Numbered from the stretch's first letter, positions 37,135 to 46,273 are shown. The stretch: DNA of 64,000 nucleotides from an uncultured Anaeroplasmataceae bacterium (GCA_947629825.1 CANRFF010000006.1:62001-126000), one strand, 5' to 3'. Program-made: numbers and translations. Notes: a model not told the origin generated them from the letters alone.

Positions 37135-37768
37135 ACAAAAGTACCTGTTCATTTTCGATTTGATAGATTTTTTCGAAGTAAGAATCAAATTCGTTACTAT
37201 GAGTCACAATCACAATGGAAACCTGAAATTTCTTTAGAATTTCCGAAAGACAGTTCATCACAATCCGAGCATTTTGCGGATCCAAAGATCCCGTCGGTTC
37301 GTCACAAAGCAGAATCTTACGGTTTGAAAGCACCGCTCTGGCAATACTGACTCTTTGAGCCTCTCCTCCGGACAAATGTTCGGGATAACGATTTTCGATG
37401 TCGTTTAAATCCAATAAGTCGATCATCTCTTGATATTTTTCAACAACATTCGGTTCTTTGAGATTCTTAAGAGGCATCATGATGTTTTCCTTGACTGTCA
37501 GATACGGAATCAAAAACGGCTTTTGAAAAACATAAGCAAAATTTTTCTTCCGAATCGCTTCTCTTGTTTTTTTCGTAACTTCCGTATCATCGAAAAAATA
37601 TTTTCCTTCGAAATCTTCAAGTAACCCTACCATTGCCAAAAGCGTGCTTTTTCCACACCCCGATTTACCTTTGACCGCCACCATTTCATGATCCGAAAGT
37701 TCAAAAGAAGTCTGATTGAAAATCAGATGCGTTCCGTAAGCCTTTCGGGAAATATCCAATTTAAACAT
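37121..37768 (-). CDS. ABC exporter ATPase, bacteriocin-export/LolD-like
   Basis: The 215-residue ATPase has Walker A GKSGCGKST, Q-loop YVFQKPFLIPYLTV, signature LSGGEAQRVSIARAV, Walker B ILLCDEPTGSLDP and H-loop VIVTHSNEF. It is shorter than uptake-type NBDs and closest in form to ATPases of lactococcin-972-type or LolCDE-like exporters. It lies between two FtsX-like membrane genes with overlaps on both sides (8 and 14 bp). Confidence 0.9.
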   Translation of the reverse strand: MFKLDISRKAYGTHLIFNQTSFELSDHEMVAVKGKSGCGKSTLLAMVGLLEDFEGKYFFDDTEVTKKTREAIRKKNFAYVFQKPFLIPYLTVKENIMMPLKNLKEPNVVEKYQEMIDLLDLNDIENRYPEHLSGGEAQRVSIARAVLSNRKILLCDEPTGSLDPQNARIVMNCLSEILKKFQVSIVIVTHSNEFDSYFEKIYQIENEQVLLYENH

Positions 37769-38756
37769 TGATCTGCCTCCATAAATTCAAATTCAAACTC
37801 TTCTTGACATATTTTCTGCTTATCAAATAAACGGAAATGCATTCTACCGATAAACAACATAAAATACCGATTCCCAACAAAAAACCATAGTTATGCAGTA
37901 AAACACTCCAAGCAATCACAATCGCCGCCACCGACGAACTTCCGGATAACAACATCAATTCTTTGAAATATTTCCAAATCAGTTTTTTCTTTGGTGCATA
38001 ATAAATATACTGAATAATAATGTCATCTTGTTCTTTGGAAATATAATAAGAATAGAAATTGCCGAGTGCCACCGAAACAAAAATCATCGGTATCACACTC
38101 AATACAATAAAAATCACCATTTGAAATTCATTGTAACGGAAAAAATTGCTTTTTAAGGCTTTTCCTTCCATACACAACAAAGACTCTTCAATATCGTTAT
38201 ACCAAAATTCACCGGAAGCGTCAGGGTAGTCGGGATACACCGCCAAAGTAATGGCAGGCACCTCATCGACCAAGCAAAGATAAGGCACCTCGATTTTTAA
38301 ATCGAAAAAATAATTTCGAATCTGACGATCGGTAAAATACGGACAATATTCGATTTCTTCGGTAACCAACGACGGATCATTGGTCAACAGCACATTTTTC
38401 GGAAGATTTTTGAAATCAAAATCATAAAATTGAATCATACTTTGATATAAAAAAGGCATTCCTTCTTCCAAAGCCGTTTCATTCAGATACACTACCGGTA
38501 AATATTCATTCCGGATTTCCGTATAATCAATATAATAATACGCCGTTTGTCGTTTTTCCTCTTCAGAATAATACTGATCCACTTCCTCGTAGTTATACGC
38601 ATAAAACTTCTGATTTTCTATCCGATCGGCCAGACGTAGAATCGGAAATAGTTGTTGAACCAAAAGAAAAACAGATATGAATATGACCATTATCAACAAG
38701 AAATTACTCAGGACAAATGCCCAACGAATCATTCGTCTTTTCTTTTTCAAAATCAT
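37761..38756 (-). CDS. ABC exporter membrane subunit, second FtsX-like protein
   Basis: The 331-residue protein has an N-terminal helix (~12-34, FVLSNFLLIMVIFISVFLLV), a large tyrosine/acid-rich extracytoplasmic domain, and C-terminal helices (MVIFIVLSVIPMIFVSVAL, SSSVAAIVIAWSVLL, FLLGIGILCCLSVECIS). The external segment YAYNYEEVDQYYSEEE is notable for its Tyr content. It is the first gene of the exporter operon, behind a promoter at 38857-38884. ATG 38756 is used; an ATG eight codons later is possible. Confidence 0.75.
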   Translation of the reverse strand: MILKKKRRMIRWAFVLSNFLLIMVIFISVFLLVQQLFPILRLADRIENQKFYAYNYEEVDQYYSEEEKRQTAYYYIDYTEIRNEYLPVVYLNETALEEGMPFLYQSMIQFYDFDFKNLPKNVLLTNDPSLVTEEIEYCPYFTDRQIRNYFFDLKIEVPYLCLVDEVPAITLAVYPDYPDASGEFWYNDIEESLLCMEGKALKSNFFRYNEFQMVIFIVLSVIPMIFVSVALGNFYSYYISKEQDDIIIQYIYYAPKKKLIWKYFKELMLLSGSSSVAAIVIAWSVLLHNYGFLLGIGILCCLSVECISVYLISRKYVKKSLNLNLWRQINV

Positions 38757-38856
38757 CACCCGAATCTATATGATTTTATCTTTTATAATACTTCTTTTGA
38801 TATTTTCAAGCAGATGTTTTCATCTTTTGTGTATTATAATCTTCTTTTCCTCTTAG

Positions 38857-38884
38857 ATTATAGCATTTTCTTTTGAAAATTCAA
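38857..38884 (-). promoter_or_regulatory. ABC exporter operon promoter
   Basis: TTGAAT (plus 38879-38884) and TATAAT (plus 38857-38862), 16-bp spacer, minus strand. A ~90-bp leader follows. No precursor-peptide gene was found in 38757-39012. Confidence 0.55.
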
Positions 38885-38989
38885 TAAAAAAAAGAGGTTT
38901 TTTCGTTTTTATTACAATTTTATTTTCCATCGTTTTTGTTTCGTTCTGTTTTTTATTTTTTTTTACATCTTTCGAGCATTTCAAAATAA

Positions 38990-39013
38990 AAAAAGAGGTA
39001 TGAAAACCTCTTT
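38990..39013 (-). terminator. Terminator of pot operon 2
   Basis: AAAAGAGGT and ACCTCTTTT enclose a short ATGAAA loop; on the minus strand a T7 tract follows just past the potD2 stop. Confidence 0.82.
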
Positions 39014-40359
39014 TATGCTCTGGCATTATTGAACGTATTGTTGATGGTATTGACATACTGACGATCGAAATTGGCCAGAATATCTCCTTTGTATTTTTTA
39101 TTTCCTTCTCCTTGTTCTTCTTTCGGATAATACTTTTCAAAAGAAAGACCGATCGCCATATCGTAAGATTTCCAAAACAAAGAAGAATCGTAACTGTCGG
39201 TTCCCGCTTTTTTTTCGGATAAATAAATTTCCTCGTCTTCTTTGGAAAATTCGGTATCCCGCAACGATAAAATATCATCGTAAACATCGATCCACGGAGA
39301 ATTGTAACTGACATAGTAGGTATTGGAATAAGCCGGATCAATCTCGTCTTCATTCATACTCCGGGAACACATGAAATCAATAAACTTCAGTGCCAGATCA
39401 TAGTGTCTGGAATCTTTGGTAATAACCAAATTATCACAGAACGCCACCGTATTTTTCGGAATATAAATATCGAAACCGACCTCATAATTCCTTTGATTTT
39501 TTGTGTATACTCCGTCATTTTGAATCAGCGTATAAATCATTGAAGAAATATCTTCCACAGAAACATCTCCCGCCAGATAAGCGTCCATAACGGTGGAAGC
39601 CACGTTTTCGCAGTAGTAATAGAGAAAATCTCCCGTCCACATAAATCCCACATCGATATTTCCCGCAACGATATCTTTTTTGATATTGTCGGTTCCCCAA
39701 GCATTGAAATTCATTTGCCGAACCAAATCGTATATTTTTTTCAAATCCGAAGAAGATAACTCTTCCGTATGGGATAAATTCAAATATTGACAAGCCGCAT
39801 AATAGGCGTGCAAATGAGAATCATACATCGCTACTTTGGTTCCGGAAGGAATCGAGCTTCGATCAAACAGACAAGCCCATTCGTTTTCATTGGATAAAAT
39901 GGCCTCTTTCAACCCTTCCACCAATTTGGAATACATGATTCCCCAAGTTCCCCACAGATACGGAACATAGTAATCGGTGATGCCTTTTTGGTTTTCTTCC
40001 ATTGTATTTGCGATTCCAACCACTCCCGGCATACGACTTCTCGATTGATAATTCGGCATTTTCGAAAAATCGATTTTCGAAAGCAGATGATTGGCATACA
40101 TTTTTTCCACCATATAATCCGAAGGACAAACTACGTCATATACCGTCGTTCCACCCCGAACTTTCGAATAAAAGATTTCATTGGATTCTCCCAAATCCAT
40201 CATTACTTCACATTGGTATTTTTCCTCAAAAGCCTCCAAAACATTCTCATCGACGTATTCTCCCCAATTGAGAAACAATAAAATCTGCCGATTTCCACAA
40301 GAAGCACACATCAACGTCATAAGCAGTAAAAGAAAACAAAAACTAATTCTTTTTCGCAT
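39013..40359 (-). CDS. potD: PotD-like polyamine-binding lipoprotein (operon 2)
   Basis: The 448-residue lipoprotein has the signal MRKRISFCFLLLLMTLMCASC with the lipidated Cys at 21. LLFLNWGEYVDENVLEAFEE, YDVVCPSDYMVEKM and YYVPYLWGTWGIMY align with PotD1. It is ~75 residues longer, mainly through a Tyr/Glu/Asp-rich C-terminal extension (FSKEDEEIYLSEKKAGTD onward), so substrate preference may differ. ATG 40359 follows a GGGGG site and overlaps potC2 by 17 bp. Confidence 0.92.
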   Translation of the reverse strand: MRKRISFCFLLLLMTLMCASCGNRQILLFLNWGEYVDENVLEAFEEKYQCEVMMDLGESNEIFYSKVRGGTTVYDVVCPSDYMVEKMYANHLLSKIDFSKMPNYQSRSRMPGVVGIANTMEENQKGITDYYVPYLWGTWGIMYSKLVEGLKEAILSNENEWACLFDRSSIPSGTKVAMYDSHLHAYYAACQYLNLSHTEELSSSDLKKIYDLVRQMNFNAWGTDNIKKDIVAGNIDVGFMWTGDFLYYYCENVASTVMDAYLAGDVSVEDISSMIYTLIQNDGVYTKNQRNYEVGFDIYIPKNTVAFCDNLVITKDSRHYDLALKFIDFMCSRSMNEDEIDPAYSNTYYVSYNSPWIDVYDDILSLRDTEFSKEDEEIYLSEKKAGTDSYDSSLFWKSYDMAIGLSFEKYYPKEEQGEGNKKYKGDILANFDRQYVNTINNTFNNARA

Positions 40360-41215
40360 GTCTGTGCCCCCTTCTACTCCAGAAATAATAGCCGACAATC
40401 AATAAAATCATCACAATCGTCAACAAAGTGGAGAAAGCGTACACTCCCGGGAATAACGACTTCTTACCAATGGAACTGTAAATCCAGATCGATAACGTAT
40501 TGAATCCGTTTCCGGTCGTAAAATAGCCGACTACAAAGTCTTCGAAACTGATTGTAAACGCCAGTACGACTCCCGAAAAAATTCCTCCGCGCACAGCGGG
40601 AATAATGACTTTCAACACCGATTTGATCGGCCGAACTCCCAAATCCAAAGAAGCGTCCAATAAATTCGGATCGATTTCTTTCATTTTCGGAAGAACAGAC
40701 AAAATAATATACGGAAAAATAAAATAGATATGACTGATCAATATGGTCCAAAAACCGAAAATCTGACGATTGATCGGAAGCAATAAAGAAAAGATCAACA
40801 TCAATGAAATTCCCGTTACGATATCCGCATTTAAAAGCGGGATATTGTTTAACAACATGATCCGGCTTTTGATTTTCGGAGGCAGGTAAAAAATCCCGAT
40901 CGCAATAAATGTTCCCAAGACCGCCGCAATCAACGTTGCGGTTATCGAAACCATAAACGTATTCCCGATGGAAGCAGTCAAGGATCTTTTGGAAAACATT
41001 TCAAAGTAATGCTTGAGCGTGATTCCCGTAAATTCCGTGGTCGAAGCGGACGCATTCAAAGACTGAATGGCAATAATGACAATGGAAACATACAACATAA
41101 AAACACTGAAACCAACCAAAATGATTTTCAGAATTTTCCAAAGCGTCTTCAAAACTTTATGATTCCGATATCCGTATTCTTCTATCGTTGCTTTTTCATA
41201 AACTCTGTTTTCCAT
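40343..41215 (-). CDS. potC: PotC-like polyamine ABC permease (operon 2)
   Basis: The 290-residue permease has six helices. VFMLYVSIVIIAIQSLNAS begins the first external loop; the EAA loop reads ASLDLGVRPIKSVLKVIIPAVRGGIFSGVV; SFEDFVVGYFTTGNG corresponds to the SxDDFxxxYF motif of PotC. ATG 41215 shares a base with the potB2 stop (TAATG). Confidence 0.93.
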   Translation of the reverse strand: MENRVYEKATIEEYGYRNHKVLKTLWKILKIILVGFSVFMLYVSIVIIAIQSLNASASTTEFTGITLKHYFEMFSKRSLTASIGNTFMVSITATLIAAVLGTFIAIGIFYLPPKIKSRIMLLNNIPLLNADIVTGISLMLIFSLLLPINRQIFGFWTILISHIYFIFPYIILSVLPKMKEIDPNLLDASLDLGVRPIKSVLKVIIPAVRGGIFSGVVLAFTISFEDFVVGYFTTGNGFNTLSIWIYSSIGKKSLFPGVYAFSTLLTIVMILLIVGYYFWSRRGHRHAKKN

Positions 41216-42081
41216 TATAGTAACGTCTCTCCTTCCTTGTCGAATTTATTTACAAGTAAGATCGACCCTAAAATAACAATCAGAATCACAATCGCCAGAA
41301 CGGCTCCCTGATTATAACTCATATTGATGAAATTCTGTTCGATAATATTTCCAATCAAAAGGATATTTCCTTCTCCCAATACTTTGGGAATCGCAAAACC
41401 GGACATACACGGCAACAACACCATAATCGAACCGGATACGATTCCTTTGAACGAAAGCGGAAAAATCACTTTCCAGAATTTAGTGAAATCCGTAACTCCC
41501 AAATCCAGTGCCGCTTCTTCCAACGAAGGATCGATTTTTTCCAAAGAAGTATAAATCGGAAGAACGATAAACGGCAAATACGTAAATACCATTCCCAAAA
41601 GAATGGCCCAGTCCGTTCCGATAATATTCCACCCTTCGATTCCGAGCATATCCGTAATGATATTATTCGGTTTGAAAATATTCGCAAGCGCCGTGATTCG
41701 CAATAAGATATTGGTCCACATCGGAAGAATCAACAACAATAAAATCAGATATTTGTTCTTTAATTTGGACTTATATAACGTATACGCCAACAAATATCCG
41801 AAAAAAATACATAATAATGTCGTTAAAACACTGTATTTCACGGAATTCCAAAAGGCAATCAATACCGACTTGGTTCCCAAAACGGTAAAGTTATACATCG
41901 TAAATTCCATTCCCTCGAAGCGAATTCCTTCTGCGTCGACAAACATCAACGCAAACATGATCAATACGGGAAAACAGGCAAAGATATAAAGCCAGACAAG
42001 ATATGGTCGGGACAAGCGATCCAAACGATGAGCGTTCGGAATAAATTTGTTTTTGTCTATACCGGTATGATGGTTTTGCAT
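41215..42081 (-). CDS. potB: PotB-like polyamine ABC permease (operon 2)
   Basis: The 288-residue permease has six helices. YLVWLYIFACFPVLIMFALMF is helix 1, and the EAA loop is AALDLGVTDFTKFWKVIFPLSFKGIVSG, followed by PCMSGFAIPKVLGEG. ATG 42081 (MQNHHTGIDKN) is chosen for a GGTGGACGG site; it overlaps the end of potA2 by 25 bp. Confidence 0.92.
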   Translation of the reverse strand: MQNHHTGIDKNKFIPNAHRLDRLSRPYLVWLYIFACFPVLIMFALMFVDAEGIRFEGMEFTMYNFTVLGTKSVLIAFWNSVKYSVLTTLLCIFFGYLLAYTLYKSKLKNKYLILLLLILPMWTNILLRITALANIFKPNNIITDMLGIEGWNIIGTDWAILLGMVFTYLPFIVLPIYTSLEKIDPSLEEAALDLGVTDFTKFWKVIFPLSFKGIVSGSIMVLLPCMSGFAIPKVLGEGNILLIGNIIEQNFINMSYNQGAVLAIVILIVILGSILLVNKFDKEGETLL

Positions 42082-43247
42082 GATCCGTCCACCTTCATTA
42101 AACAAATTTCATAAGGATCTACCGAAAGCCCGACTTCTTCTCCGGTTTTTACATCCTCATACGTATGAACCACAAATTCCAAACCGTTCAAATCGACGCA
42201 TAACTCATAATGAACTCCCTTGAAAATCGATGAGGTAACCTTTCCGATCAATTTGGCCCGTTCCAAAGGAACGACATCCCAATCTTCCGGACGAATGACG
42301 ACATCGACCGGTTCGTTTTCTTCAAAAACGTATCCCATACAAGCAAAATCGACATCCAAAAAGCGAACGACATCCTTTTTGACATACGTTCCGCGAACGA
42401 TATTCGATTCGCCGATAAAATTCGCAACAAAACGATTGATCGGTTCATTGTAAATATCTTTCGGGGTTCCCAACTGTTGAATGACACCGTCTTTCATCAC
42501 GACAATCCGATCCGACATGACCATGGCTTCTTCCTGGTCGTGAGTTACGAAAATAAACGTAATCCCCAAATCTCTTTGCATTTCTTTTAATTCATATTGC
42601 ATATTCTGTCTCAATTTCAAATCGAGGGCGGAAAGCGGTTCGTCAAGAAGCAAAATCTGCGGTTTTAAAATAATGGCGCGCGCAATGGCAACCCGCTGCA
42701 TCTGTCCGCCGGACATCGAGTCGATACGCCGATCTTCAAACCCGGAAAGATTTACCATTTCCAGTGCTCCTTTGACAGATTTTTCCAGTTTTTGATTTAA
42801 TTTTTTTTGAATGTCCCAAAAAGAAACTTTCTGACATTTTTCTTGCGAAAGTCCCCGTTGTTCTTTATCTTTTCTGATTTCATCTTTGATCGCATCCAAG
42901 CCACCGTAAAAATGAATCATAAATTTTCTGCCTCTGTTTTTCAAACCGAAAGCCACATTGTTAAATACATTCAAATGGGGAAACAAAGCATATCTTTGAA
43001 AGACCGTATTGATCGGCCTTGCATACGCAGGAAGGTCGTTGATGATTTTTCCGTTGACAATGATATCTCCGGAATCCGGATGTTCAAAACCGGCAATCAT
43101 TCTAAGGGTGGTTGTTTTTCCGCAACCGGACGGTCCCAAAAGAGTAACAAACTCATTTTCATAGATCTCCAAATCAATATGATCTACGACTGTAACCGCA
43201 CCGTATTCTTTATGAATCTGATGCAATTCAATAATTGGTTTAGCCAA
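42057..43247 (-). CDS. potA: PotA-like polyamine import ATPase (operon 2)
   Basis: The 396-residue ATPase has Walker [10 protein letters not shown] (38-46), Q-loop NTVFQRYALFPH, signature MSGGQMQRV (~178-186, Met replacing the usual Leu), Walker [14 protein letters not shown]-loop [10 protein letters not shown] and a TOBE domain. A ~50-residue basic insertion (GRKFMIHFYGGLDAIKDEIR onward, ~105-155) sits where PotA1 has its 165-residue coiled coil. No ATG fits the N-terminus; TTG 43247 is the best start, though it has only a weak upstream GGTAAA. Confidence 0.9.
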   Translation of the reverse strand: MAKPIIELHQIHKEYGAVTVVDHIDLEIYENEFVTLLGPSGCGKTTTLRMIAGFEHPDSGDIIVNGKIINDLPAYARPINTVFQRYALFPHLNVFNNVAFGLKNRGRKFMIHFYGGLDAIKDEIRKDKEQRGLSQEKCQKVSFWDIQKKLNQKLEKSVKGALEMVNLSGFEDRRIDSMSGGQMQRVAIARAIILKPQILLLDEPLSALDLKLRQNMQYELKEMQRDLGITFIFVTHDQEEAMVMSDRIVVMKDGVIQQLGTPKDIYNEPINRFVANFIGESNIVRGTYVKKDVVRFLDVDFACMGYVFEENEPVDVVIRPEDWDVVPLERAKLIGKVTSSIFKGVHYELCVDLNGLEFVVHTYEDVKTGEEVGLSVDPYEICLMKVDGSCKTIIPV

Positions 43248-43263
43248 CGCAGTTTACCGCATT

Positions 43264-43280
43264 GAAGAATTAAATTCTTC
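43264..43280. promoter_or_regulatory. Perfect palindrome in the pot operon 2 leader
   Basis: GAAGAATT-A-AATTCTTC, an 8+1+8 perfect inverted repeat 17 bp upstream of the potA2 TTG start and ~75 bp downstream of the predicted transcription start. It could be a repressor operator or an RNA hairpin limiting translation. Confidence 0.45.
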
Positions 43281-43363
43281 TCTTTTTTCCTTTCCTCATG
43301 ATTTTTTCGGTCGGTATAACCCTTCCATAATCTCCAAAATCTAACAAAATATCAGACGAAATA

Positions 43364-43391
43364 ATTATACAACAATTATCTCTTTTTACAA
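43364..43391 (-). promoter_or_regulatory. pot operon 2 promoter
   Basis: TTGTAA (plus 43386-43391) and TATAAT (plus 43364-43369) with a 16-bp spacer on the minus strand, giving a ~110-nt leader before potA2. Confidence 0.6.
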
Positions 43392-43432
43392 TATAAATTT
43401 TTAATTTTTTTTGTGTTTTTTTCGGCAAAGAA

Positions 43433-43458
43433 AAAATCTCTTTTAAAAAAGAGATTTT
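43433..43458 (-). terminator. Terminator of the GT8 unit
   Basis: AAAATCTCTTTT and AAGAGATTTT pair around an A-rich loop, followed on the minus strand by TTTTTTCTTT. It lies 12 bp after the GT8 stop. Confidence 0.78.
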
Positions 43459-43470
43459 CCTTTTCAAAAC

Positions 43471-44292
43471 TCAATCCATCGGCAATTTTTGTTCGTTCGG
43501 AAACAGTTGGTTATATTGTTCGTAAATATCGTCAAAATCATGAATTTTCAGAAATTTATGAACCATTTTTACATCATATTGTTTTACATTATATACTTTG
43601 AACAACGGAAAATAACGAATCCCTTTGCAGAAATGTTTGACGACGGTATCCGGTTTGATTTTCCGTTGTTCATTGAATTTTTCCGGCATATAAACCCGTT
43701 CGGTGGAAGTTTTATACAAAGCGGTCTGATCAGCAAAATAAAATTTTTTCTCGGAAAGCAACTTGATGGCCTTTTCGAACAGACCGGTTTCTTTGATTCT
43801 TTTCACATTGATATACATCACACCGGAATTGAAATAATCGGACTTCAACCAAAATTGCCCCAGATAATCCAGAACAACACCGATTTCTTTGTTTTCGATA
43901 TCGATTTCGGAAAATGCTTCTAAGGAAGAACAAGTCATCGTATCGGTATCCAGATAAATGACCTTATCACAATCCAGATATCTCGGCGACAACAGACGAA
44001 TCAAAGATGCCGGAGTATATTTCGGATTCTGATTCGGCGAATTTTTGAAACACTCTTCAAATGCTTCGGAAATATCATAATAAGTCAATTCATTTTCCGG
44101 ATTGACACTTTTCATCACTTCTCTCAAATGGTCGGCAGACGTTTCGGGAATTTTCGGGACTTTGGACCAGGAAATTTCCATTGTCATCAGATGCAAATGA
44201 ACCGGTTCTTTCGTATGTTTCAAAATCGAAAGCATATTCAGACAAACTCCATGGAACACTTTATAGTTCCCGCTTTGTAAAATATGAATCAT
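43471..44292 (-). CDS. Glycosyltransferase family 8 protein
   Basis: The 273-residue enzyme has the GT8 fold: YLDCDKVIYLDTDTMTCSSL with the metal-binding DxD motif near residue 115, YFNSGVMYINVKRIKE, FADQTALYK, and the final HFCKGIRYF (usual HFxGxxKPW, here shortened). It would transfer glucose or galactose from UDP-sugar, with retention, to a glycan or lipid acceptor. ATG 44292 overlaps the stop of the upstream UPF0104-type gene by 4 bp, suggesting both modify the same glycolipid or envelope glycan. Confidence 0.9.
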   Translation of the reverse strand: MIHILQSGNYKVFHGVCLNMLSILKHTKEPVHLHLMTMEISWSKVPKIPETSADHLREVMKSVNPENELTYYDISEAFEECFKNSPNQNPKYTPASLIRLLSPRYLDCDKVIYLDTDTMTCSSLEAFSEIDIENKEIGVVLDYLGQFWLKSDYFNSGVMYINVKRIKETGLFEKAIKLLSEKKFYFADQTALYKTSTERVYMPEKFNEQRKIKPDTVVKHFCKGIRYFPLFKVYNVKQYDVKMVHKFLKIHDFDDIYEQYNQLFPNEQKLPMD

Positions 44293-45371
44293 TGTTCTTC
44301 TCCTTCAGGCAACGGTTTCTTTTTCTTTCCCAAAATCAGAAAGACGATATATTCGATGAAACTCAATATCAACAATAAATAATAGGTCAGTCCTCTCCAC
44401 AAAATCATTCCCGCCAAACCGATCGAAGACGTTACTCCCGCAAAAGTGGTAAAGATCGTGGTAAACGCAAACTCAATCCCTCCCGTTCCGCCCGGAGTGG
44501 GAACCCAAACCATTGTCGTAATCGCAAAGGCCGATGCCAGAATAATAAACGGCAGTTCGGATGCGGGAAGATGAAGCCCCAAAGAACGTAAAATGAAAAA
44601 CGGTATCGCATAATAAAATACCAAAGAAATACCTTTGACCAACACCGCCAGCACAAAAGACCACTTATGCGAAAAGATTTCTTTGGCGGCACTTTGCGCA
44701 TTTTCACAATATTTATCAAAAACCGGAATTAGTTTGGTCAAATATTTTCCGATCCATTTGATCTTACATAACAATTCCAACAATTTCCGCAACCAATTTC
44801 TGACAAAACGGCAATACGCCATCATAATCATAAACGACAACACAAACAGATTCATCACAAATCCCAAGATGATCATCCAACTGGTAGAGCTGTTGAAATT
44901 GACGGAAAAACGGCCGTAATAAACCAAAGAGGCAATCGCAAAAACATTGGTCGCAATCATAAAAGAAATAAATGTCGTTAAAATGATTCCGGTCGATTTT
45001 CCGGCAGGAACATCTCTTTTCGTATAAAGATAGATCTGAACCGGTTGTCCGCCGGAAGAAAACGGAGTGATTCCGTTGAAAAAATGTTCGCTAGATCCGA
45101 TGAGATAGTTATCCAAAAAATGAGCCTTCGTCGTGGAATGCGATAAAATACATAACGGAATCGGCCATAATAACAGATAAACCACCAAACATAGAATCGC
45201 CCACGACAATTGAATGGAATCTACGGTACGAACCAGTTCCCAAATTTCATTGACATCGTTGAAACTGAATAAAACGACCAGTGTAACGACTGTGATTAAA
45301 ATTCCTATCAGTACCCAAGAAATCATTTTTTTTCGATTCATGGTTTCTTTTTTCTCTTTATTTTCCATCAT
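44289..45371 (-). CDS. UPF0104 / LPG-synthase-type membrane protein
   Basis: The 360-residue integral membrane protein has about eight helices. HFFNGITPFSSGGQPVQIYLY is the diagnostic TPxxxGGxPxxxY motif of the UPF0104/AglD2 family, and WVPTPGGTGGIEFAFTTIF the second conserved motif. The family includes the flippase part of MprF and putative glycolipid transporters or transferases. No aminoacyl-transfer domain is present, so lysyl-PG synthesis is unlikely. Two ATGs (45371, 45368) follow AAAGGA. It is first in a two-gene operon with the GT8 enzyme. Confidence 0.85.
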   Translation of the reverse strand: MMENKEKKETMNRKKMISWVLIGILITVVTLVVLFSFNDVNEIWELVRTVDSIQLSWAILCLVVYLLLWPIPLCILSHSTTKAHFLDNYLIGSSEHFFNGITPFSSGGQPVQIYLYTKRDVPAGKSTGIILTTFISFMIATNVFAIASLVYYGRFSVNFNSSTSWMIILGFVMNLFVLSFMIMMAYCRFVRNWLRKLLELLCKIKWIGKYLTKLIPVFDKYCENAQSAAKEIFSHKWSFVLAVLVKGISLVFYYAIPFFILRSLGLHLPASELPFIILASAFAITTMVWVPTPGGTGGIEFAFTTIFTTFAGVTSSIGLAGMILWRGLTYYLLLILSFIEYIVFLILGKKKKPLPEGEEQ

Positions 45372-45487
45372 AAAATCCTTTTGAATTCGAACATTTTCTC
45401 TTCAGAGACTATTTATATTTTATTTCATAAAAAGCATTTTATCAAGAAAAATGTCAATTTATCGTCATAGAAAAGCTTTTCATATTG

Positions 45488-45514
45488 AAAAAAAAGCACT
45501 TTTCAGTGCTTTTA
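45488..45514 (-). terminator. Terminator of the xyl-esterase operon
   Basis: AAAAGCACT and AGTGCTTTT form the stem; on the minus strand T8 follows. It overlaps the last codon region of the esterase gene. Confidence 0.8.
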
Positions 45515-46270
45515 ATCCAATAAATGATATAAAAAATGAGCCGTCTGACGAGCCCAACTCGGCCAGTCGTGAGGAAATTCTTTTCCCCAATAATCGCACC
45601 AGATATCCACATAATGCGAACGGAATGCCTCTTCCATCTGCCGGGTTTCGACAAGGGCATTTTCTTCCCAAGCTCCCTGACCGACACAAAGAACGATCTT
45701 CGCCCGACGATACAAATCCAAAAACGGATGTGACAAAGCCATTTGCCGGATAGAATCGAGCGGTGAATTCAAAAACGTCAAATCATCGGCATAATCATGA
45801 ATAAAATATCCCGAGTGATAAATACCGGAAAGAGCCAAAACCGCATCGAAAATATCCGGTTTTCGTAAAAACAAATTCATCGCATGGTACGCTCCCATCG
45901 AACATCCCGTTACCAAAATACCACTGGCAACGCCACCTCCGTTTCCCCAGGTATTGATCTCGTAAACACGGGGAACCAATTCCCATACGATATAGTTAAA
46001 ATATGCTTCCTGACGTTCGATTCTGCTTCTTGGGGATGCATTCCGATTACTCCAGGATTCCGCATCGACCGTATCGACACAAAAAATTTGAATTTTTCCC
46101 TGATCGATATACCAGGAGATCGCATCGATGATTCCATGATTTTCATAGTCGTAAAAACGATCGTTTTGACCCGGAAACGCAATACACGGTTTGCCTGCAT
46201 GACCATATACTTTATATTCCATATCTCTTTGCAGACAGGAACTGTATTCTTTAAAATATTCTACTTTCAT
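45512..46270 (-). CDS. Alpha/beta-hydrolase (esterase-like) in the xylose operon
   Basis: The 252-residue protein has the nucleophile elbow GCSMGAYHAMN (GxSxG type) near residue 122, an Asp within the later strands, and a catalytic His likely in FPHDWPSWARQT near the C-terminus. It resembles esterase D/feruloyl- or acetyl-esterase-like hydrolases (DUF-type putative esterases). No signal peptide, so it acts inside the cell. It is 3 bp downstream of xylA, suggesting it removes acetyl or other acyl groups from imported xylo-oligosaccharides or xylose esters. That function is inference from context. Confidence 0.82.
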   Translation of the reverse strand: MKVEYFKEYSSCLQRDMEYKVYGHAGKPCIAFPGQNDRFYDYENHGIIDAISWYIDQGKIQIFCVDTVDAESWSNRNASPRSRIERQEAYFNYIVWELVPRVYEINTWGNGGGVASGILVTGCSMGAYHAMNLFLRKPDIFDAVLALSGIYHSGYFIHDYADDLTFLNSPLDSIRQMALSHPFLDLYRRAKIVLCVGQGAWEENALVETRQMEEAFRSHYVDIWCDYWGKEFPHDWPSWARQTAHFLYHLLD

Positions 46271-46273
46271 ACT

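Noticed and set aside
43270-43467. 65-aa basic ORF in the potA2 leader
   Set aside because: It overlaps the GT8 terminator and the pot promoter, lacks a ribosome site, and has AT-rich noncoding composition.
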